Assembly: GCF_040901545.1 (NCBI RefSeq)
Contig: NZ_JBBDYL010000054.1
Location: 186,001-250,000 of the forward strand
Direction: 5' to 3'
Length of the DNA: 64,000 nt
Source: Sulfuricaulis sp040901545
GTDB lineage: Bacteria > Pseudomonadota > Gammaproteobacteria > Acidiferrobacterales > Sulfurifustaceae
Position 1 is the stretch's first letter. Each line of letters begins with the position of its first letter. This document shows, in pieces, positions 1-8,463 of the stretch. Under the pieces are notes generated by a model. The model was not told where the DNA came from and did not search any database. It was given only the letters and a program-made list of their open reading frames with translations. Position numbers and translations under genes: made by a program.

Positions 1-1385
1 TTGTCGGCGCCGAGGCTAGGTCCCACGGTGCGTTCCTCGATAATCTCTACAGGCGCGGCGAAAGCGCCGGCACGCAGCAGCAGCGCCAGCTCATTGGCCT
101 CCTGCACCGAATCCAGGCCTTCGATCTGGAAACGCTTACCCAATTGTGAGCGGATGACCGGTGCCGTAATCACCTCCTCCACGCTCCGGGTCACGCGCAG
201 CGGACGACCGTTCGCATCCAGCACCGGCCTACCCTGCTCGTCGAGCCTGGTTTCCGACTTGATTTCGCTATAGATCACTGCCATGCGCTTGCCGACATTC
301 TCCCCGGTCACGCGCTGGTTAATCGCCGCGCCGCGGGCATCGAGGGTGATGGAAACGATCGGGCTGCTGGTCTGACTGTCAAAACCCGGCGCCGCATCGA
401 TGATGTTGTCTCCCGAATAGATCAGCCGGTTTTTGAGCAGGATCGGGCGCCCGTCGCGCATCTTGTAGAGTTTCGAACCGGGCGGGACCTGCCCGGAAAT
501 CGCGCCACCCAGATCGTGCTCTTCATCCACCAACTTGATTTCGAGTGTCGCCGTGCGCCCGATGATTTCCTTGGCTCTGGCGGTGTCCTGCACGCCGGGC
601 AACTGCACCACGATGCGATCCTGTCCCTGCTGCTGGATAATCGGTTCAGCCACACCCAATTCGTTTACCCGGTTGCGCAGGGAATTCATGTTTTGTTCCA
701 GGGCGAACCGGCTTTTTTCCGCTATGGCGCTCGGCTTCATTCTGGCGGTGATGACAAAATCGGTGCCGCGATCCACTTCAACGAACTCGAGGTCAGGGAG
801 TTCCTTGCGCAGCGCGTCGCGGCCCTTTTCCCGCTCACCCGCTTCACGGAAACGGATTTCAACGCCACCACGATCCAACCGGGTCACAGTCAGATACTGG
901 ATCTTTTTCTCACGCATGGTACGGCGCATGTCGTCGGTGTAACTTTCATCTGCCTTCTTGATTACCGCGGCCATGTCCACCTGCATGAGAAAATGCACCC
1001 CGCCGCGCAGATCGAGACCAAGATACATGGGCTTGGCGCGCAGCGCCTCGAGCCAGCCCGGTGTGGCCGGCAACAGATTCAAGGCCACTACGTAATTGTC
1101 CCCCAGAAATTTCTGCACCAGGTCACGTGCACGGATCTGAATTTCCGTGTCAGCAAACCGGATCCGGGCGCCCTTGTCGTCGAGAAATGCCTCGACATAG
1201 GCGATATTGGCCTGTTTCAGCTGCGCTTCGACGGATGAGAGCAACGGCCGGTCGACTTTAGTGGTGCGCGTGGGCGAGATCTGTACCGCCGGGTATTCGC
1301 CGTAGATGTTGGGCAGGGCATAGACAAACCCGACCACCACGATGATGAGAATCAGCAGATACTTCCAGTGCGGATATTTATTCAT
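1..1385 (-). CDS. secD: Protein translocase subunit SecD (3' end outside window)
   Basis: SecD is an inner-membrane subunit of the SecDF-YajC complex that uses the proton gradient to help pull proteins through SecYEG. The reading frame runs from the ATG at 1385 to the window edge without a stop, giving 461 residues of a protein that is usually about 615. The N-terminus has one hydrophobic segment (about residues 8-25, rich in L, I and V), followed by the family motif LGLDLRGG and the large periplasmic P1 region. The missing part should hold the remaining membrane helices. The gene lies 90 bp downstream of yajC in the usual queA-tgt-yajC-secD order, so secF is expected next beyond the window. 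Confidence 0.96.
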   Translation of the reverse strand, partial: MNKYPHWKYLLILIIVVVGFVYALPNIYGEYPAVQISPTRTTKVDRPLLSSVEAQLKQANIAYVEAFLDDKGARIRFADTEIQIRARDLVQKFLGDNYVVALNLLPATPGWLEALRAKPMYLGLDLRGGVHFLMQVDMAAVIKKADESYTDDMRRTMREKKIQYLTVTRLDRGGVEIRFREAGEREKGRDALRKELPDLEFVEVDRGTDFVITARMKPSAIAEKSRFALEQNMNSLRNRVNELGVAEPIIQQQGQDRIVVQLPGVQDTARAKEIIGRTATLEIKLVDEEHDLGGAISGQVPPGSKLYKMRDGRPILLKNRLIYSGDNIIDAAPGFDSQTSSPIVSITLDARGAAINQRVTGENVGKRMAVIYSEIKSETRLDEQGRPVLDANGRPLRVTRSVEEVITAPVIRSQLGKRFQIEGLDSVQEANELALLLRAGAFAAPVEIIEERTVGPSLGAD

Positions 1386-1475
1386 TATTTATTTTTTGGA
1401 TGGAGAATACCGTGTGCGCGGATATAGATTTGAATTTCCCAAACAATCACTTTCATGACAGGAATGAAGTGATTT

Positions 1476-1817
1476 TTAAACAGCTTTAATCGTTCCTTTA
1501 GGCAGCACCGCCTGTATCGCCGGGCGTTGCACCTTGACCAGTACCCCATCGGCAATCTCGACTGTCACATACACATCGCCCAGTTCCGTGATACGACCGA
1601 GTATTCCGCCCGACGTCAAGATTTCGTCTCCCTTGGCCAGGGCGGCAATCATCGTCTTGTGCTCCTTGGCGCGCTTGGCCTGCGGACGAATCAAAATGAA
1701 ATAAAATGCCGCGAACAGCACGCCCAGCATGATGAATGTTACAACCGGACTACCCTGTCCCGGGGCGCCGGCGGCGGCCGGGGCCTCGGCCCAGGCCTCG
1801 GAGATTAAGAAGTTCAT
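1476..1817 (-). CDS. yajC: Sec translocon accessory subunit YajC
   Basis: This is a 113-residue single-span inner-membrane protein that associates with SecDF. A hydrophobic segment at about residues 27-43 is followed by the family signature IRPQAKRAKEHK and then a small cytoplasmic domain containing GDEILTSGGILGRI, all typical of YajC. The length matches the family (about 110). An imperfect hairpin (arms AATCACTT/AAGTGATT, about 1445-1475) lies between this gene and secD and could tune read-through within the operon, which is inference. Upstream, the gap to tgt holds an inverted repeat described separately. Confidence 0.96.
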   Translation of the reverse strand: MNFLISEAWAEAPAAAGAPGQGSPVVTFIMLGVLFAAFYFILIRPQAKRAKEHKTMIAALAKGDEILTSGGILGRITELGDVYVTVEIADGVLVKVQRPAIQAVLPKGTIKAV

Positions 1818-1847
1818 TAATAATTCCTCAAAAGAAAATAGAAAATT

Positions 1848-2005
1848 GACAGGATTAACAGGATTTACAGGATTAAAACCAATTGACCCGTTGCAATATG
1901 TTAAGAGTAACTCTAAATAACTGGAAAACTCCTTCTTCTCCGGGGGGAGAGATTTTTTAGAAGCATCCTTAATCCTAAATCCTAATTAATCCTGTTAATC
2001 CTGTC
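1848..2005. repeat. Inverted CAGGATTAACAGGAT repeat pair
   Basis: The left arm (1848-1876) is a run of CAGGATTAA-like units. The right arm (about 1970-2005) is its reverse complement and begins at the tgt stop codon. The 17-base core GACAGGATTAACAGGAT is identical in both arms. The arms are about 95 bases apart and have a short period (about 9 bases). The pair fills most of the 187-bp yajC-tgt gap. It resembles dispersed intergenic microsatellite-like repeats; no function is evident. Confidence 0.7.
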
Positions 2006-3132
2006 TATTCTCGGTTTTCAGGGCTGTCCGGGGGCTCCGGGCGGCGCATACGATAAAACTTCTCGATGAAATCATCCAGTTTTTTTTCAGCGATGGCATC
2101 GCGCAACCCCCGCATCAGGCGTTGGTAATAGTGGAGATTATGAATGGTGGCGAGCCGCGCACCCAGAATTTCGTTGGCTTGCTGCAAGTGACGCAGATAG
2201 GAACGGCTGTAATGCCTGCAGGTATAACAGTCGCAAAAGGGGTCAACCGGGCCGGTGTCGCGGGCATGACGGCTGTTCTTGATCTTCAGGCTGCCCTCGT
2301 GGGTGAAGAGCCAGCCGTTGCGCGCATTGCGTGTCGGCAACACGCAGTCGAACATGTCCATGCCGCGCCGCACGGCTTCGACCAGATCCTCCGGCAGACC
2401 CACGCCCATGAGATAACGCGGCCGGTCCGCCGGCAGCTGTGGGGAAATATGCTCGAGAATCCGAAACATTTCTTTTTTGCTCTCGCCCACCGAAAGCCCG
2501 CCCACGGCATAACCGTCAAAGCCAATCTGCTTGAGGCCAGCGAGCGAGATATCGCGCAAATGTTCGTACATCCCTCCTTGTATGATGCCGAAAAGCGCCG
2601 CGGGATGGCCGGTGTGCGTGTTTTTCGAACGTTCGGCCCAGCGCAGTGAAAGTTCCATGGAAGCACGCGCCTCCGGTTCGGTCGCGGGATGATGGGTGCA
2701 TTCATCGAAAATCATGATAATGTCGGCATCGAGCGCCTGCTGTACGGCAATCGATTCCTCCGGTCCAAGAAAAATTCGCGCACCATCGACCGGAGACTGA
2801 AACCACACGCCTTGCTCGCTCAGTTTGCGCATCGGTCCCAGACTCCACACCTGGAATCCGCCGGAGTCGGTAAGCAACGGACCATCCCAATGCATGAATC
2901 GATGCAGGCCCCCATGCGCCTTGATCGCCTCCAGACCCGGCCGGAGCATCAGGTGGAAAGTATTCCCGAGTATCATCTCTGCCCCGCCGGCACGCAATTC
3001 CTCCGGCGTCATGCCCTTTACCGTGCCATAGGTCCCGACCGGCATGAAGGCCGGCGTCTCAACGGTTCCCCGAGCGAACGTCATTTGCCCTCGGCGGGCG
3101 TTACCGTCGGTGTTAAGCAGTTCGAAGTTCAT
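2005..3132 (-). CDS. tgt: Queuine tRNA-ribosyltransferase (TGT)
   Basis: TGT swaps guanine-34 for preQ1 in tRNAs with GUN anticodons, the committed step of queuosine formation on tRNA. The 375-residue product matches the family length when started at the ATG at 3132, giving MNFELLNTDGNARRG; this aligns with the usual Tgt N-terminus, so I prefer it over an in-frame start seven codons upstream. Visible signatures are FMPVGTYGTVKGM, DSGGFQ with its catalytic Asp, GGLSVGE, the region DCVLPTRNARNG and the zinc ligands CDCYTC followed by a downstream His. It lies 48 bp downstream of queA, consistent with one transcript. Confidence 0.97.
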   Translation of the reverse strand: MNFELLNTDGNARRGQMTFARGTVETPAFMPVGTYGTVKGMTPEELRAGGAEMILGNTFHLMLRPGLEAIKAHGGLHRFMHWDGPLLTDSGGFQVWSLGPMRKLSEQGVWFQSPVDGARIFLGPEESIAVQQALDADIIMIFDECTHHPATEPEARASMELSLRWAERSKNTHTGHPAALFGIIQGGMYEHLRDISLAGLKQIGFDGYAVGGLSVGESKKEMFRILEHISPQLPADRPRYLMGVGLPEDLVEAVRRGMDMFDCVLPTRNARNGWLFTHEGSLKIKNSRHARDTGPVDPFCDCYTCRHYSRSYLRHLQQANEILGARLATIHNLHYYQRLMRGLRDAIAEKKLDDFIEKFYRMRRPEPPDSPENRE

Positions 3133-3180
3133 AGCATCAGAGGAAAGATACAAGAGAAAAGAGGAAAGTGAAAATCAGAT

Positions 3181-4236
3181 TTATTCTTTGCTCTTTTTTC
3201 TTTCCACTTTTCTCTGAGGCAAAACGAACATGGCATCCCCGTAACTGTAAAAGCGGTATTTTCGTTCCACGGCATGGCGGTAGGCGTTGAGCACCTGCTC
3301 CGTTCCGCCGAAAGCGCACACGAGCATCAACAGGGTGGACTCCGGCAGATGAAAATTGGTCAACAGCGCGTCCACGACCTGGAAACGAAACCCCGGATAA
3401 ATGAATATGTCCGTCTCACCCTCGTAAGGTTTTATGCGTCCTTTTTGCGTCGCCGTCTCCAGCGCGCGCACGACCGTCGTACCGATGGCCACCACGCGCC
3501 GGCCTTGCTCCCTGGCCGCGTTGATTTTATCGCATGCCGCGGGCGTCACACGCAGATATTCCGAATGCATCCGATGTTCGTGAATCTCTTCCACCCGTAG
3601 CGGCTGAAACGTGCCAGCACCGATATGCAGAGTGATAAAGGCGGTTTCCACCCCTTGCTCGTGGAGCTGGGTCAGCATGGCTTCATCGAAATGGAGGCCC
3701 GCGGTGGGTGCCGCCACGGCACCGGGGTGACGCGCATACACCGTCTGATAATGATCGCGATCGATGGCTTCATCCGGACGCCCGATATAGGGCGGCAGAG
3801 GCACATGTCCAATCCGGTCAAGAACTTCCATTATCGTGTCTTGGCCGGCAAACGTAAGGTCATAAAACTCGCCTTCGCGCCGGTTCACCTTGGCGCTGAA
3901 ATTTTCCTGCAGCGTGATTGTTTGTCCCGGCTTCGGGCGCTTGCTCGCGCGCACCTGGGCCAAGACACGGCGCGTGCCCAAAATGCGCTCGATCAACAGC
4001 TCGATTTCCCCCCCGGTTTCCTTGCGCCCGATGAGACGGGCCGGAATCACACGGGTGTCGTTAAACACAAGCAAATCGCCGGCTTGCATTAAATCGCGCA
4101 GATCGGTAAAACGCCGGTCACCGATAATGCTACGATCGCCGTCCACCGTCAGCAGGCGGCAGGCGGTGCGCGGTGTTACCGGATATTGCGCGACAAGTTC
4201 TAGAGGAAGGGAATAATGGAAGTCGGATCTACGCAT
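3181..4236 (-). CDS. queA: S-adenosylmethionine:tRNA ribosyltransferase-isomerase QueA
   Basis: QueA transfers and isomerises the ribosyl group of S-adenosylmethionine onto preQ1-tRNA to give epoxyqueuosine, the step after Tgt. From the ATG at 4236 the protein is 351 residues (family about 350) and begins MRRSDFHYSLPLELVAQYP, matching known QueA N-termini; 27 upstream in-frame codons are therefore excluded. Strong family motifs are LLVFNDTRVIPARL, GAVAAPTAGLHFD, HIGAGTFQP, MHSEY and TNFHLPESTLLMLV. It heads the queA-tgt-yajC-secD run and is divergent from glgP, with a 110-bp shared upstream region. Confidence 0.97.
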   Translation of the reverse strand: MRRSDFHYSLPLELVAQYPVTPRTACRLLTVDGDRSIIGDRRFTDLRDLMQAGDLLVFNDTRVIPARLIGRKETGGEIELLIERILGTRRVLAQVRASKRPKPGQTITLQENFSAKVNRREGEFYDLTFAGQDTIMEVLDRIGHVPLPPYIGRPDEAIDRDHYQTVYARHPGAVAAPTAGLHFDEAMLTQLHEQGVETAFITLHIGAGTFQPLRVEEIHEHRMHSEYLRVTPAACDKINAAREQGRRVVAIGTTVVRALETATQKGRIKPYEGETDIFIYPGFRFQVVDALLTNFHLPESTLLMLVCAFGGTEQVLNAYRHAVERKYRFYSYGDAMFVLPQRKVERKKSKE

Positions 4237-4298
4237 TAGCTCTGACTGAAATTTCGAGAGGCGCGAAAAAACATCGTCACCCTGACAAAGCATCATAC

Positions 4299-4304
4299 TA
4301 TAAT
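4299..4304 (+). promoter_or_regulatory. Consensus -10 box upstream of glgP
   Basis: A perfect TATAAT lies 43 bases before the proposed glgP ATG in the region between divergent queA and glgP. No good -35 hexamer stands at 17 bases (CTGACA at 4282 is too close), so the promoter may be activator-dependent or misjudged. Confidence 0.4.
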
Positions 4305-4346
4305 AAGAGGCAGCCATAGACTGGCTCAGAATTGATAAAAGGAATC

Positions 4347-6905
4347 ATGCCGGGCACTCGTTATACACTTGAAGTCCAACCAGTTCTGCCGCAACGTCTG
4401 CAGCGTCTGCAGGAGCTGGCCAATGATCTGCTGTATAGCTGGGATCGTGAAGTCCGCGGGCTTTTTTTCCGTCTGGATAGCGAGCTGTGGGAATCCTGCG
4501 GGCATAATCCCAAAGTGTTTCTCCGCCGGGTGTCGCAGAAAAGATTGAATGAAGCCGCTGAAGACCGGGTATTCATGGAAGACTTCAACCGCGTCCTGTC
4601 GGTCTACGATACCTATCACCAGGAAAGAACCCAGCCTGAAATCCTCCAGTACCTTGACCCGAAAGCAGACCTGGTCGCCTATTTTTGCGCCGAGTTCGGT
4701 TTCCACGAAAGCTTTCAGATTTACTCCGGGGGGCTGGGTATCCTCGCGGGGGACCACTGCAAAGCGGCAAGCGATCTGAACATCCCCTTTGTCGCAATCG
4801 GTATGCTTTACCGTCAGGGCTATTTCACCCAGACGATCGACGAACACGGTAACCAGGTAGCGCATTATACGCCCACCCATTTCGCCGATTTACCGATTTT
4901 CCCGGCTATGAACGCCAAAGGCGAGGAAATCCACGTGGAGATCGGCCTGCCCGGACGGCGCGTGATGCTCAAGGTATGGAAAGCCCGGGCCGGACATATC
5001 TCCCTGTACCTGCTTGACAGTGACCTGCCTGACAATGGCGAGGCCGACCGCCACATCACCTATCAACTCTATGGCGGCGATATCGATACACGAATTCAAC
5101 AGGAGATTGTGCTCGGTATCGGCGGGGTGCGCGCGCTCCAGGCGGCCGGGCTCGAGCCGACGGTGTGGCACATCAACGAAGGCCACGCGGCATTTATGAT
5201 ACTCGAACGTTGTCGCGAATTCGTCGCCCAGGGGCTGGATTTCGACAGTGCCCTCGAGTTGGTCGCCGCCAACACGGTGTTTACCACGCATACCCCCGTG
5301 CCCGCCGGTCACGATATTTTCGATCAGGCGCTCATGACCCGCTATTTCGGCCACAAGATAAAAAAATTTGACATCAGTATGGAACAGTTGATGGCGTTAG
5401 GTTCTACTCCAAGCAGTCAGGGTGGGTTCAATATGACGGGTCTGGCGCTGCGCGGTTCGCGATTCCGCAACGGCGTGTCGCGCATTCACGGCGGGGTGGC
5501 TTCGCGCATGGCCGCGTACATCTGGCCGCAGATTCCGCCGGAAGAAAACCCTGTGGGTTGCATCACGAATGGCGTACACGTTCCGACGTTCCTCGCGCGC
5601 GAATGGGCCAACGTATTCGACATGCGTTTTGGCGGAGGCTGGCGCAATGAGCTGCTTAACGAGGATTTCTGGAGGCATATCGATGACATCCCGGATCACA
5701 GTTACTGGAGTCTGCATCAGTCGTTGAAATCGGAAATGCTCGAGGAAGTAAAGCGTCGGGTCATCATTCAGCACCGGCGTAACGGCACCAGTGAGGCGCT
5801 GATCGAGCGATACACACAGTATCTCACGCCGCTCGATGCCGATGTGCTGACGCTGGGTTTTGCTCGCCGCTTCGCCACCTACAAGCGCGCCACCCTGCTG
5901 TTCTCCGATCCGGCGCGCCTGGCGCGACTGCTCAACGATCCGAAACGCCGCGTGTTGCTGATCATCGCCGGCAAAGCGCATCCGCATGACTTGCCGGCAC
6001 AACACCTGATCCAGGTAATTAACGACTATTCCCGCCGCCCGGAATTCGAAGGCAAGGTTATTCTGCTTGAAGGTTACGATCTGGCCCTCGCGCGCAAGCT
6101 CGTCACCAGTGTCGACGTGTGGATCAACACGCCCGAGTTTCCCATGGAAGCCAGCGGCACCTCCGGCGAGAAAGCCGGTATCAACGGCGTCATTAATTTA
6201 AGCGTGTTGGACGGCTGGTGGGGCGAAGGTTACAACGGTGAAAACGGCTGGGGGATTACACCGCATGGGCCGCACTACGATAGCGCTTACCGTAACCGCG
6301 AAGAGGCCCAGGAACTGCTCGATATCCTGGAAAAACTGGTCATTCCGCTTTACTACGCGCGCAAAGGTCACGGTTATTCAGAGGGATGGGTGAGAAAATC
6401 CAAAAATTCCATGAAATCGCTGATTCCGCGCTTCAATGCCCAACGCATGGTCATGGATTACGTCCGAAATTATTACGCCCTGGCAAAAAAACAGCATCTC
6501 ATGATGTCTGGCAACAATTTCGCGCGCGCCAGGGAAGTTTCCGAGTGGCGCAAGCGGCTTGATCATAGCTGGCCGAATGTCAGCCTGTGGCGGGACGATA
6601 GTCCCCAGACTGAAATCCGCGCTGGCGAGATACTTCCGCTGCGAGTTGCCGCCCGCCTGAGCGGATTGCACCCGGAGGACGTGCTCGTGGAATGTCTCGT
6701 GGGGAAAGAATCCGATGATGGCAAGTTTAGCAGGTTGGACAGCCACATCTTTACAACGGAATCACAGAATGACAATGGCGAAACGTATTTTAAGCTGGAC
6801 CTTTATCCGCGTTTGCCGGGTTTGCAGAGTTACAAGATCCGGATGTTTCCGTTCCATCCCGCGCTTTCGCACCGTTTCGAATCGGGATACATGATCTGGA
6901 TTTGA
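4347..6905 (+). CDS. glgP: Alpha-glucan (glycogen) phosphorylase, GT35, DUF3417-type
   Basis: This enzyme releases glucose-1-phosphate from glycogen-like alpha-1,4-glucans. The 852-residue product has an N-terminal DUF3417-like region (residues ~10-110, LANDLLYSWDREVR), then the GT35 catalytic core with GGLGILAGDHCKAASDL, VWHINEGHAAF and the PLP-site region EASGTSGEKAGINGVINLSV, whose lysine should bind pyridoxal phosphate. This is the long bacterial type rather than the E. coli MalP/GlgP type. I chose ATG 4347, preceded by AAAAGGA, over a TTG at 4332. It is convergent with glgC, and the glycogen set of this window surrounds it. Confidence 0.93.
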   Translation: MPGTRYTLEVQPVLPQRLQRLQELANDLLYSWDREVRGLFFRLDSELWESCGHNPKVFLRRVSQKRLNEAAEDRVFMEDFNRVLSVYDTYHQERTQPEILQYLDPKADLVAYFCAEFGFHESFQIYSGGLGILAGDHCKAASDLNIPFVAIGMLYRQGYFTQTIDEHGNQVAHYTPTHFADLPIFPAMNAKGEEIHVEIGLPGRRVMLKVWKARAGHISLYLLDSDLPDNGEADRHITYQLYGGDIDTRIQQEIVLGIGGVRALQAAGLEPTVWHINEGHAAFMILERCREFVAQGLDFDSALELVAANTVFTTHTPVPAGHDIFDQALMTRYFGHKIKKFDISMEQLMALGSTPSSQGGFNMTGLALRGSRFRNGVSRIHGGVASRMAAYIWPQIPPEENPVGCITNGVHVPTFLAREWANVFDMRFGGGWRNELLNEDFWRHIDDIPDHSYWSLHQSLKSEMLEEVKRRVIIQHRRNGTSEALIERYTQYLTPLDADVLTLGFARRFATYKRATLLFSDPARLARLLNDPKRRVLLIIAGKAHPHDLPAQHLIQVINDYSRRPEFEGKVILLEGYDLALARKLVTSVDVWINTPEFPMEASGTSGEKAGINGVINLSVLDGWWGEGYNGENGWGITPHGPHYDSAYRNREEAQELLDILEKLVIPLYYARKGHGYSEGWVRKSKNSMKSLIPRFNAQRMVMDYVRNYYALAKKQHLMMSGNNFARAREVSEWRKRLDHSWPNVSLWRDDSPQTEIRAGEILPLRVAARLSGLHPEDVLVECLVGKESDDGKFSRLDSHIFTTESQNDNGETYFKLDLYPRLPGLQSYKIRMFPFHPALSHRFESGYMIWI

Positions 6906-6940
6906 GCGGTCCGGTTCACGTCAATCGCCTTATCCGGAGG

Positions 6941-6991
6941 TTATCAGCGTCAGATATGGCGCACTCGTTGATGGTAGTGCGAAGCTGATAA
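6941..6991. terminator. Two-level inverted repeat between convergent glgP and glgC
   Basis: An outer stem TTATCAGC/GCTGATAA (6941-6948 and 6984-6991) encloses an inner stem CGCACT/AGTGCG (6960-6965 and 6976-6981). It sits in the gap between two genes that converge, where a bidirectional terminator is expected. There is no strong T-tract, so factor-independent termination is uncertain. Confidence 0.5.
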
Positions 6992-7062
6992 TCCATGTCG
7001 CTGAGAAATACTAAAATTGCGGTGGCACGTACACATTACCTCAGCACGGCGGCATCCGCGTC

Positions 7063-8334
7063 CTAGCGGGCATGGTGCAACTGTTGTCCCAGCATGTCCG
7101 GTGTCACCAGCACCACTCCCTGCCGTGTCACGTAAAACCGCTTGGCATCTTCTTCCGGGTTTTCACCGATTATCGTTCCTTCGGGCAGGTGACATCCTTT
7201 GTCGATGAGCGTTTTCCTGAGCCGGCAATGGCGGTTAATCACGACGTCGGGCATCACCACGGAATCATCGACTTCGCAAAAGGAGTGCACTTTAACATTC
7301 GAGAATAACAGCGAGTGACTCACTTTCGACCCGGAAATGACGCAACCCCCGGACACCATGGAATCCGTCGCCATTCCACGGCGCAAGTCATCGTCGAACA
7401 CGAATTTCGCCGGCGGTAGTTGCTCCTGGTATGTCCAGATCGGCCATTCCTCATCGTACAGATTCAGCTCCGGTGTTATTTCCACCAATTCGATATTGGC
7501 CTCCCATAATGCATCCACGGTGCCGACGTCGCGCCAGTAAGGTTGTTTCTTGGTCACCGGATCGCGGAATGGATACGCCATGACACGGCAGGAATCCATG
7601 ATGGAGGGAATGACATCCTTGCCGAAATCATGAGCGGATGAAGTTGTGCCGGCGTCTCGTACCAGTTGTTCATACAGAAATTTTGTGTTGAACACATAGA
7701 TCCCCATGGACGCCAGCGTGATACCCGGCCGGCCGGGTATCGGTTCCGGGTCCTTGGGTTTCTCCAGAAATTTGGTGATACGCGACTGCGCGTCCACAGT
7801 CACCACGCCAAACTCATGCGCGCGTTCGACCGGCACTTCGACACAGGCGACGGTGACATCCGCGTTGCTATCCACGTGGTGAATCAGCATGGCGCCGTAA
7901 TCCATTTTATACACGTGATCGCCGGCAAGGACCAAGACAAAACTTGGATCGTGATTGCGGATGATATCGAGATTCTGATACACCGCGTCCGCCGTGCCGG
8001 TATACCAGGAAGTCTCGATGCGTTGCTGAGCCGGAAGCAGCTCGATGAATTCCCCCAGCTCGCCACGCAAAAAGCCCCAGCCTTTTTGGATATGCAGGAT
8101 CAGTGAATGGGCCTTGTATTGGGTCAGCACTCCGACGCGGCGGATACCCGAATTCATGCAGTTGGAAAGCGGGAAATCAATAATGCGGAACTTGCCGCCG
8201 AAGGGAACGGCGGGTTTGGCGCGCCACACGGTGAGGTGTTTCAGGCGTGAGCCGCGGCCGCCGGCGAGAATCAGGGCCAAGGTATCGCGTGTCAGTCGGG
8301 TAATCTGGCGTGCTGTCTCACCTCGGAACATCAT
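7063..8334 (-). CDS. glgC: Glucose-1-phosphate adenylyltransferase (ADP-glucose synthase)
   Basis: GlgC makes ADP-glucose from ATP and glucose-1-phosphate, the regulated first step of bacterial glycogen synthesis. The 423-residue product has the nucleotidyltransferase signature LALILAGGRGSRLKHLT, the sugar-phosphate region KPAVPFGGKFRIIDFPLSN, and a C-terminal left-handed beta-helix region. The start is set at ATG 8334: GAGGAGGG lies directly upstream, inside what would be the first codons from an in-frame GTG at 8352. It is divergent from glgA across a 129-bp region, so both synthesis genes may share control signals. Confidence 0.96.
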   Translation of the reverse strand: MMFRGETARQITRLTRDTLALILAGGRGSRLKHLTVWRAKPAVPFGGKFRIIDFPLSNCMNSGIRRVGVLTQYKAHSLILHIQKGWGFLRGELGEFIELLPAQQRIETSWYTGTADAVYQNLDIIRNHDPSFVLVLAGDHVYKMDYGAMLIHHVDSNADVTVACVEVPVERAHEFGVVTVDAQSRITKFLEKPKDPEPIPGRPGITLASMGIYVFNTKFLYEQLVRDAGTTSSAHDFGKDVIPSIMDSCRVMAYPFRDPVTKKQPYWRDVGTVDALWEANIELVEITPELNLYDEEWPIWTYQEQLPPAKFVFDDDLRRGMATDSMVSGGCVISGSKVSHSLLFSNVKVHSFCEVDDSVVMPDVVINRHCRLRKTLIDKGCHLPEGTIIGENPEEDAKRFYVTRQGVVLVTPDMLGQQLHHAR

Positions 8335-8463
8335 AACGCCCTCCTCTGTCACCCGCGGCGAAAATCGGACACCTTCACCGTCAGATAGGAATTTACCACA
8401 CCGCTATGAATTCAAATACACTATCAATTCCGAAACGAAGCATTTCCCGGGACAATAACGCAC

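Noticed and set aside
516..1238. Open frame of 240 codons on the plus strand
   Set aside because: It is antisense to secD, whose frame gives clear SecD motifs.
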